A DNA stretch of 64,000 nt from Drosophila pseudoobscura (lineage: Eukaryota > Arthropoda > Insecta > Diptera > Drosophilidae), in the NCBI RefSeq assembly GCF_009870125.1, contig NC_046683.1, positions 4,278,001 to 4,342,000 on the forward strand, read 5' to 3'. The notes under the pieces were generated by a model that saw only the letters and a program-made list of their open reading frames with translations, was not told the DNA's origin and made no database searches. A program made the translations under genes and the position numbers. This document shows, in pieces, positions 48,809-57,108 of the stretch; the stretch's first letter is position 1; each line of letters begins with the position of its first letter.

Positions 48809-49769
48809 CAGGGACCGTAAATAATCATTTTCTTTTTTTTTTAATAAAAAAATCTCTTATTTTTAATGGACCTAGAAAAACACTACACCAAAATCTTTAT
48901 TTTTGTACAATCTCTGCATTGCAGCCATGATTTGTAAACTTTTGATTTTTTACGATTTTCTTCACAGATAATCATTATTTTTGAGTAATTTGATAAAACT
49001 TAGGATTAATCATTATTCTTGATCAAAAAAAAAATAAAACTCAAAAATAATGATTATCAATGATTTTTATTTTTTTCGCTTAAAATAAAACTCAACAGGA
49101 ATTTACGGCTTCTGTGTTAGAATGTTCGCCAATATTATTGCATATCCTTGTCAAAGGACCACAAAGCTACACCCTGCGCTACAATTTTCTTTTTGAAAAT
49201 AAATTTAAAAAATAATAAATTAATATATTATATTAAATTTTATATATTATATTTCGCTCAAAATAAATCTCAGTTCCTGCGATTCAAGTTAGTGTTGAGA
49301 GATCATTTTCGGCACTCAAAATGATGCTCACTGATCAGAGATGCAACCTCGCGGAGGAATCATTGTCAAAATTACTTTTTGTAAAATTAAATAATACTTA
49401 TTAATTAAACGTGTTTCTGACAACAAAACCAAAAATAACAAAAAAATTTTAATGTATTTTCAAAAAGAAAATTTTAGCGCAGGGTGTAGCTTTGTGGTCC
49501 TTTGACAAGGATATGCAATAATATTGGCGAACATTCTAACACAGAAGCCGTAAATTCCTGTTGAGTTTTATTTTAAGCGAAAAAAATAAAAATCATTGAT
49601 AATCATTATTTTTGAGTTTTATTTTTTTTTATCAAGAATAATGATTAATCCTAAGTTCTATCAATTTACTCAAAAATAATGATTATCTGTGAAGAAAATC
49701 GTAAAAAATTGAAATATGATCATTACCAAGTAATTTGTATTATATAACTTATAATGATTACGGTCCCTG
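48809..49769 (+). mobile_element. Non-autonomous hAT element with 8-bp target duplication
   Basis: The 961-bp element begins CAGGGACCGTAA and ends with its inverse, TTACGGTCCCTG. It is flanked on both sides by CTTAGGAC (48801-48808 and 49770-49777). Removing it and one duplicate restores the right arm of the surrounding foldback exactly, which proves insertion. Terminal CAGGG and an 8-bp duplication are the hAT hallmarks. Inside the tips, two arms of about 260 bp (about 48945-49200 and 49437-49712) are inverted copies, so this copy is itself hairpin-like. The centre carries a remnant of the transposase C-terminus. Confidence 0.9.
49273..49404 (+). pseudogene. hAT transposase C-terminal dimerisation remnant
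   Basis: A 43-codon frame ending in TAA contains SVERSFSALKMMLTDQRCNL followed by AEESLSKLLFVKLNN. The S-x-ERxFS...L...R..L..E.l..L.f.k.N pattern is the conserved hAT dimerisation (Dimer_Tnp_hAT) region. Catalytic residues and the BED finger are absent, so it cannot act alone. It lies between the long inverted arms of the element. Confidence 0.85.
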
Positions 49770-50277
49770 CTTAGGACAAATGTATTCAAAATTAATTTAA
49801 CTATTTGTAACATATAACATATTAATCATATCAGTGACGATATGCCGTAGTACCAAAATATTGATTGTAGATATCAGACACATTTTTATCTGGTATTTTG
49901 TTAGCAGCTCAGCGACAGAATTGAATAAGAATTCGTAAAGATCGTTTTTGGTACAAAATGTTCTAGTGTTCTTCAGCTAATTTTTCCCCTGGTAACACTA
50001 GGCTGTGGTTTTTTTTTTAATTATTAAAAATACATACAGTGGGGAGCAAAAGTGAGTACATACTCACAATCACTGACTTTAGCCTCCCATAACAAGCAAA
50101 CGAATAAAGCCAAACAAACCAAATTTGTTACCCATATAAATACTTGTATTCTTAAAAAATAAACAATAATTACAAGAACGAGTAAAAATTTTTCAAAGAA
50201 TGAAAAGTAAAAATCCAAAAGAACTCGCATGTACTCGGTTTTGCACTTTTTCATAAAAATTAAAGTAAATCATAATA

Positions 50278-50514
50278 TTAACATTTTGCGCATAGACCCA
50301 TATTAGATATTACTTTTTTAATACGGTTTGGAATGTTCTCTATCCAATTCCCAAAAATATCTTTTGAAATAGGATTGCACTCCGCATCTATACATCCCCA
50401 GAGATCGCCTTGGTTAGATGGCGCTGATTCGTAGTGCTCAAGCCGTCGTTTCACGATTGACCGTAGGCTTTCAATCGGATTAAGGTCGGTTCTTTGAGAT
50501 AACCACTCCAGCAA
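50278..50514 (-). pseudogene. Tc1-like transposase C-terminus, left arm
   Basis: A 78-residue frame with LEWLSQRTDLNPIESLRSIV, the block that carries the last acidic catalytic residue of Tc1-family DDE transposases (SpDLNPIE), and the usual W/I-rich tail (NWIENIPNRIKKVI). The DNA-binding domain and the first two aspartates are missing. It is identical to the copy in the right arm. Confidence 0.85.
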
Positions 50515-50806
50515 TTTAAAATTTTGATTAACCAGTCATTCTCGAAAATTTTTCGCAACTTCAATATTTCATATTATTCCTTATTACTATGGTCTGAAGT
50601 TGCTTTACATGGTAGCACGTTGGTCCTCTACAAAAAATTTATGCTATTCAGTTCAGAGAGGACTATTTACAACTTCTACAAGCCTAACTTCTTAATTTTC
50701 CGGAGAAATGTATTTATCCTGAATTTAACTAACTTGTTTACAAGACAGGAATCCGAAGCAAATTGCGAAAAATTTTCGAGAATGACTGGTTAATCAAAAT
50801 TTTAAA

Positions 50807-51043
50807 TTGCTGGAGTGGTTATCTCAAAGAACCGACCTTAATCCGATTGAAAGCCTACGGTCAATCGTGAAACGACGGCTTGAGCACTACGAATCAGCGC
50901 CATCTAACCAAGGCGATCTCTGGGGATGTATAGATGCGGAGTGCAATCCTATTTCAAAAGATATTTTTGGGAATTGGATAGAGAACATTCCAAACCGTAT
51001 TAAAAAAGTAATATCTAATATGGGTCTATGCGCAAAATGTTAA
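50807..51043 (+). pseudogene. Tc1-like transposase C-terminus, right arm
   Basis: The inverted twin of the left-arm fragment, with the same 78 residues. Identity of both copies at protein level supports very recent duplication or conversion. The frame is closed upstream by a stop (TTTTAAATTGCTGG), so no longer protein is possible. Confidence 0.85.
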
Positions 51044-51284
51044 TATTATGATTTACTTTAATTTTTATGAAAAAGTGCAAAACCGAGTACATGCGAGTTC
51101 TTTTGGATTTTTACTTTTCATTCTTTGAAAAATTTTTACTCGTTCTTGTAATTATTGTTTATTTTTTAAGAATACAAGTATTTATATGGGTAACAAATTT
51201 GGTTTGTTTGGCTTTATTCGTTTGCCTGTTATGGGAGGCTAAAGTCAGTGATTGTGAGTATGTACTCACTTTTGCTCCCCACTG

Positions 51285-53010
51285 TAGGTTCATTAATAAG
51301 GTGTCGTTAATGGTATCGTTTGTAAAAATCTATGGATGAACGATCCATTTGTTCAAAACCCGTCATCTAATGATTTTTATGGATTGAGATGATAAAAGCA
51401 CTTGAGTTTAGAATAGACAATCCGAAATTTGTTCAGACCAGAGGAAATGTACAAATAGCTTGACTTTGAAGAGGCGTTAAAGCCTTCCAATGACAAGGAA
51501 ATCCGTATTGCCATCTGTACGATATTTTTATTGCGGTTCAAGCCTATTGAATTCCAATAAGATTTTCCAGGAACGTAAGGTAGCAATCTGCAGGCGATTA
51601 CAAAAAAATTTATTTCTGCTCATCAGTGATCACCATATTTTAATAATTCAAATTCCAAATGTAAACGTCCTCTGTGTCAAGTTTTCCAGAAACAAGGCGT
51701 CTACAGTCAAACGTTTTGCAAAAACTATTTTTTGTGTTTGCTGTTTAGTTGCTTATTTTCTGCTCATCAGTAATCACACTTTTTCCACATTCCAAGTTCC
51801 AATTTTAAATTTCCTTTCCGTCAAATTTTCCGCGAGTTGCAACAAATTTTTAGTCAGATGAGATTTGTGCAGGGCCTACGATTATCACGAGGTGCCAAAT
51901 GTGGAGGATGGTGTTGTTCGTCTCCTCGATGCTTATTATTTTTTTTGAAGACATTTTAAGTTTTAAATTGTTCACAATGCTCCCATCGTGCATTCTTTCT
52001 AATAAATATACGGGTATGCAAAGAGCAACGAGTGCTTAACTGACACTCAAATTCCAGTATATTTGTGTAGTTTAGGTGTTGTAGCATAAACAATTAATGC
52101 TCACAATTTTTCTATTCCTGGGCCGACGAATTTAATAGCAATTATCAGGTACATACCAATAGCTTTCCTTGGCAGAAACAAATGTTAATTTCCATTGGTG
52201 TATACTTGAAGCTCTTCTTCCGTCATTGGGAAAATTTAACTTGCGGGTAATTCTGCTCCATACCAAAAATCGAGTGTGGCATCACATTGTCAAAGCTTAA
52301 AGCAGTGAAGCATTTCAGAAATATCAAGATGTTTTGCGCCAAAAAAATATATATATCTTTTAACATTTTCAGCACTGATTAATTTTTGTCTTCCAGCGGT
52401 GGACATCCTACCACATCCACTGTAGGTATGGCGATCTCGCTGCGTCGAACTAAGTTCCTATGGACAGTGCACAGAGCGCTGCCGACTTTTGATTTATAGC
52501 CGTCAGTTACTATACACTATTCAGATTATATATATAATCTTATGATTGACGTTACTTCAACATTTTTTTGTGAATCGACTGTCAAATCGCAAAGGTGCGT
52601 GCTCCGGTCTCCGCAAATCTTAAGATTCTACCAAATTGCAAATATCAAAAAAATACAAATTTGTGTGAGCGGGAAATTCCGTTGGTCTGAGTTGTGCAAT
52701 CTAATAAATATGATTAATTCTATAATTTTGCCGTTTCGGGTAGCTCGTATCTTCAAAATTGTGTCAATAACCAGATGGACGGACCAACGGACAAATTAAT
52801 ATGTCTATATTGGTATAATCTTAATGGTGCGGAACCGCATTCTGTTAAATACATTTAATTTCCGCTTTCCAATGTTTCAACAAAATAATAAATTATCGGA
52901 AGTTTATTTCAAAATTTCCTTTCCGACCCACAAAAAACGAAAAATCAAAAAGCGCACCTTACGAAAAGCGAAAAAAAAAAAACTAGAAGCGGCCAAACAG
53001 TGTTAGCATT
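51285..53010. other. Degraded repetitive DNA right of the Tc1 palindrome
   Basis: There is no coding gene. Two related blocks, near 51610-51700 and 51752-51850, share 'TTTCTGCTCATCAGTRATCAC' followed by 'ATTCCAA...GTCAARTTTTCC', an old tandem duplication. About 52660-52800 contains 'TAGCTCGTATCTTC...CCAGATGGACGGACCAACGGACA', which resembles a diverged DINE-1/INE-1 element. 51292-51340 resembles a segment at 60181-60228. Confidence 0.45.
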
Positions 53011-53181
53011 TGGTTAGGTTGAAGCATACGAACAGCAAGAAAGAGACAAAACAGGACAAGCCATCTTTTTTCTTCTCCCTGAACATTTTTTGGTTAGGTT
53101 GAAGCATACGCACAGCAAGAAAGAGACCAAACAGTGGTCGCAGAGGACAAGCCATCTTTTTTCTTCTCCCTGAACATTTTT
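53011..53181. repeat. Two-unit 80-bp tandem duplication
   Basis: TGGTTAGGTTGAAGCATACG opens units at 53011 and 53091. Both run to TTCTTCTCCCTGAACATTTT. The second unit has an extra block of about 10 bases (GTGGTCGCAG). The copies are otherwise nearly identical. Confidence 0.85.
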
Positions 53182-53723
53182 TGCACATTGCACTGAGCCA
53201 CTCTGAATACTCTGACACGAACGAACTAACCAATGCAGAGAGCACTAAAAACTTGGAATTCTTCGCAAAATGAAGCATCTATCGCGCACACATATGTATG
53301 TATGAAGAACTCCGACGCAAAAAAAAACCCCCAGCACGGCACATCAAGCGACGACACACATAAATTTTTCAGTAAATTCCCTCAGAGGAGCACTAAAAGT
53401 TGTATTTTCTTTTTGTTTACCATGGAAACTGTAGCAACAAAGACTTACCAGAGTTTTTCATACTTAATAAAGTTTTTCTGAACGAATATTATCTTATATT
53501 ACTTTATATTATTTTCCGATGCTCTCACGTCAAAAGTAGTCGGTCGAATGAAAATTTATTTGTCCGCCGCTAACCAGTTTTTGAGCGACCTCGCACACAC
53601 ATAAACAGTTCACATATTCACATATGGCAACTGTGTCAAACAGACTACGGCGAATTGTATCCGATATTTTCACTTCTGCCGATAGGGCTGTTCTTCTGTA
53701 CTGTATATGTATTCCAACTAAAA

Positions 53724-53946
53724 ATATCGATGTTTGAGAAAAACATCGATATGTACACCCTAGGATCGATGTTTCTCTAGCTCTAATTCAAACACTTCAA
53801 GACCTCCAAAGCGAAAATTCTGATTTGTATTAATTATTACATTTTCATATATATTTTTTTATACATAATTCTATATTGAGAATTCACAACGAAACCCAAA
53901 AACAAAACAAAAAGTATTTTGATATATTCGCAAACTGGTCACATTG
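53724..53946 (+). promoter_or_regulatory. DRE-type palindrome and motif-1-like element
   Basis: ATATCGATGTTT at 53724-53735 and its exact reverse complement at 53741-53752 are separated by 5 bp. GATCGATGTTT follows near 53764. TGGTCACATTG at 53936-53946 is close to Drosophila core-promoter motif 1 (YGGTCACACTR). This set fits a TATA-less housekeeping promoter reading rightwards. Assignment to the small frame at 54065 is inference. Confidence 0.4.
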
Positions 53947-54064
53947 TGAGGCTAAGTGGTGCTGCATACATACAAACAAGAGCGACTGTGCGTGTTTTGA
54001 GTTGGTATGCACAAGTCTATGGGTGCAAAGAGGTGTGAACAGCCGCAACGGTGAAAATAACAGA

Positions 54065-54200
54065 ATGGGTCGTGAAGGAGAACGTAAGTATACATTCATT
54101 GCACATAAATAGTGCATAACCTTCAGTACCAGTTCCAGTACCAGTGAAAACGAAAGAGCCCTATGAAGTCGCATTAGAGCCAAGTAGGAAAGTGCATTGA
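54065..54200 (+). CDS. Possible two-exon micropeptide gene
   Basis: ATG 54065 opens MGREGE and reaches a strong donor GTAAGT at 54084. Two in-frame acceptors follow, AG at 54137-54138 (55-nt intron) and AG at 54125-54126 (43-nt intron). Either gives a peptide ending PVKTKEPYEVALEPSRKVH, with TGA at 54198-54200. The product would be only 26-30 residues. A promoter-like motif group lies 120-340 bases upstream and an AATAAA lies near 54601. I know no matching protein. It could be a chance frame in a non-coding RNA, or the 5' end of a gene whose later exons I missed; another GTAAGT lies just after the stop. Confidence 0.3.
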
Positions 54201-54773
54201 TAGTAAGTATTTTGAAAGGACATAGTACATATGTACAAATGTATGTACATACATTTTCTCTGTTTGCACTTGTATGTGCATATAAGTACTTATGTACATG
54301 CATACGTTCAAATTCGCGTTATTGAAGGGTAAGTATACATACATACATATATACAAACATATGTACGCAGCGATAAGTGCCAAAGGAGACTGCAAGATTT
54401 AACAAAACAGATTTTTATTGATAATGTACACTTCATTGTGGCCATCACACAATTCATTACATAAGTAAGTACACAAATGCAACGCTCGACCAGCGCTCGT
54501 TCACACATTGGCGCTGGGAAGAGAGTAGTTGCGTGTGTGTGTTCGAGTGTGGGAGACCGAGAGACCGCTCTCCCGCTTAAGACTAAGTACGTTTAAACGA
54601 AATAAAGAATCAATAATAATAGTAATAATAGTTACAAAAAAAAACCACGCGCAATTGATCTTTCACTAGCTCTATATGGTGATCCCACTGTAGGACTTAT
54701 ATACACAAGTCCAAAATAGAGATGATCTTCCGCAATTACATCTGCACGTACTTCACATATGTCGGTATGTATT
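54201..54773. other. 3' region shared by convergent genes
   Basis: AT-rich sequence with repeated ATGTACAT motifs. On the minus strand AATAAAAA at about 54412-54420 could end the MFS transporter transcript. On the plus strand AATAAA at about 54601 could end a rightward transcript, so the two would overlap. Confidence 0.35.
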
Positions 54774-56511
54774 CTACAGTCTACTGCTCTCCGCACCGTT
54801 CTGGCGCGCCGGAGTCGATTGTGACTTGTCGTAGCCGTTGCCGCTGGACATCTGCAGGTGCTGCGGCAGCTGTGTAGGACGTCCGTTGGCGGAGGGCAGA
54901 GTCGCTTCGTCGACGGTGAACACGGAGTTGTCGTGTCCGTGCATGTGGCGGGTGTTGAGCACAGCCTCCGGATGGATCTTCGAGGACGACTCGACCGAGG
55001 ACTCTTGTCTTGCCGGCTCGGGCTTGCCCTCGAGCAAGAAGCAGGTGATGAAGAAAAGTATGGAGCCTGTAAATGAAAGGAGTAGGTGTTTAAAAATAAG
55101 AGGCACTGTCACCCTCACGGGTAAGATCACGAATCAAAAAGTCAACTTACTAATGCCATAGAAGCCCGCGTAGAAGATCATGATCGAGCCACGATAGCCG
55201 AGCACCTTGGCAACGGGATCCACCAGAATGGGCAGATTACCGCCAATATTGTTCATCACAAACAGGAAGACGCCAATGGTCGAGGAGCGGACTCGGAGCG
55301 GGACAATTTCGACGACAATAGCAAAAACAATGCCAAACCACATTTCGGCGAAGAAGTAGCTCAGGCCGAGGGTGATCATGGCCCACAATGGGTCGAAGTA
55401 GACCGAACCAAAGGCCGGCAATGTGGCAATCAGCTGGCTTACAGCCAGCACAAAGGCGCGTGATCGGATTCCCATCTTGGCGACAATCTTGTCGGAAACA
55501 ATGCCACCAACGACCACACCCACGCTGCCAATGCCAATGGTGACCCCGAACAGCCACCAGCCTAGATCCACATCGGGGAAGTACGTGTTGTAGTACAGGT
55601 CTGCGTTGTAGGCGAAGGTCATACCTCCACAGTGACGGATGGAGGCGGCTATCATCAGCATGATCATAGCGGGATTCTTGATCACCTGCCACAGGCTGAT
55701 TGGCTTGCCGCTGGCCGTCTGTCGATCGACCTCGCCAATAGACTTGCGCTCCGGCTCTCGCAGAGTAGTGCCCGTGAGTGCCGCCACGATCACCGCCAGC
55801 ACTCCGGCACCCAGGTAGCATACACGCCAACCCAGATTCCAGAAGTTCGCTTTGGTGATGTAGCGACCTACGGGGAAGGCAATGCCGTATCCCCCGTAAA
55901 TGCCCCAGTTGAAGATCGCCATGACCAGAGCGCGCTTGTCCTCCGGAAAGATGTCCGACATGATGCCAGTAGCCAGGGGATTGCAGCCAGACTCACCGGC
56001 GGCCATCACCATACGCAGCAGCACCAGTTGCCAGTACTCCTTAACGGTGCCCTGAAGGATTATCGCGATGCCGAAGATCACCGTGCAGGCGGTCAGCATT
56101 TTGACGCGATTGTACTTGTCGGCCGCAAAGCCCATGAAGACACCCGCTATGGTGAAGATCAGAATGAAGGTGGGTCCGGCAAGGATCTGGTAATCGATGC
56201 CCAGACCATTGTAGTTCCACTCGCAGTACCCAGTGCCGTTGAAGTCAAGGTCGTGGCAGCTGCTCTCGTTGCCCACCGCAGAGCACTGCATTGGCAGCTC
56301 GTGGCGGTTGAAGAGGGAACTGTTCTGTTGACAGGCATGATCGCCGTAGTCCAGCTCTATGGCCGTCTGCTTGGAGGTTACTCCGATGAGATAGTGGCCC
56401 AATTCGCCCAGGATATAGCCAACGGTGAGTATGCCCAGCACGTACGAGTTGTAAAAACCGCTTAGCTTCTCCAAAATGGGTATCATCTTCAGGCCGTTGT
56501 ATGGAATATAC
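54774..56511 (-). CDS. Major facilitator superfamily transporter, 5' exon missing
   Basis: Two exons on the minus strand, 56511-55151 and 55066-54774, join in phase (GGC ATT A|GC), giving about 550 residues. The first exon begins at acceptor CTTGCAG with one base completing a codon, so a further upstream coding exon is required; I could not place it. About 12 hydrophobic helices are visible. A long cysteine-bearing, N-glycosylation-site-rich loop (NGTGYCEWN, NESSC) follows the first. The inter-helix motif GFAADKYNRVK matches the MFS signature G-x-x-x-D-R-x-x-R, and GESGCNPLATGIMSDIFP is like Spinster-type and organic-anion MFS carriers. The C-terminal tail is polar and Ser-rich. The substrate is unknown. 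It is likely a plasma-membrane or lysosomal transporter. Confidence 0.85.
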
Positions 56512-56712
56512 CTGCAAGTGGAAAAGACAGGAAGATAATGTCGATCAGTTGCAGTTCTTAAATGTATTGCATTACTCAGTGTGTATTGTAAGTCCATCAA
56601 ACCGACCATAGACATTGATTTTAGACTCACAACAATGTAAACAGAAACACATTTGTCTATCAAATTAAGGTGGCTATCTGCCTCGACAGCATACAGTATT
56701 CATCGTTTTCAA

Positions 56713-57108
56713 TCAAAGAAGATTGGCGAACGGAGACAGAAAATTACCATCAAGTGTCTCTGCATAATGACAAATATTCTGCGAGATCTTAATTAATTGC
56801 GACAGGTCACCTCTGTCTTCGATGCAGTACCCCAGCGTCGTGACTGGAATTTCGAAAGGTGTTTTGTGGCTCAATTCATCGCCATCTCTCGCACTAGAAT
56901 GAAATTGAAGGCAAGTGCGCATGTCCAGTTGCTCCATTGGAAAAGTACTGCTAATTTGTGTACCTCTCAGACCTGATCTTTGTGTTGGGGGGGGAGTCAT
57001 GATGTAAGCCCTGTCGGAAACTGGTAATCTTTTCGGATCTATCGATTCTGCCACCTGTGGACCCCGTCCAGTCAGCAAGCAAAGTGCCTCGCAACAATTT
57101 GCCGTCAT
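56713..57108 (-). other. Open frame upstream of the MFS gene, possible 5' exon
   Basis: A 131-codon minus-strand frame (MTANCCEALCLLTGRG...) lies 200 bases upstream of the first certain MFS exon. A donor inside it, CTGGG|GTACTG, would leave two bases and join in frame to TAT ATT CCA of the MFS exon. The obvious donor at its end (GATG|GTAATT) does not. Composition is moderately protein-like. I treat it as unproven. Confidence 0.2.

Larger units (their letters stand above)
47476..49832. mobile_element. Foldback-type inverted repeat, interrupted by a hAT element
   Basis: The left arm (about 47476-47929) is the reverse complement of a right arm split into 48440-48808 and about 49778-49832 by a later insertion. 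Arms are about 450 bp and a few per cent diverged. The 510-bp loop (47930-48439) shows no protein that I recognise. The left arm carries an extra tandem copy of 'TTCACTCAGATTCGGATCAC...' (two units at about 47815-47870), where the right arm has one. I found no intact transposase. The outer ends are not sharply defined, and I saw no clear target duplication. Confidence 0.7.
50037..51284. mobile_element. Palindromic Tc1-like element
   Basis: The element lies between TA dinucleotides (50035-50036 and 51285-51286), as Tc1/mariner elements do. Both ends are CAGTGGGGAGCAAAAGTGAG in inverted orientation. The arms, 50037-about 50556 and about 50764-51284, are inverted copies of about 520 bp. I found only one difference (CATAACAAGC versus CATAACAGGC). 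Each arm encodes the same C-terminal piece of a Tc1-type transposase. The central 207 bp are unique and unrecognised. The near identity implies a recent origin or ongoing conversion between arms. Confidence 0.9.

Noticed and set aside
50024..50254. 76-codon hydrophobic frames at the outer ends of the Tc1 palindrome (also 51067-51339)
   Set aside because: They translate the AT-rich terminal region of the element in a non-transposase frame. The hydrophobicity reflects T-rich codons.
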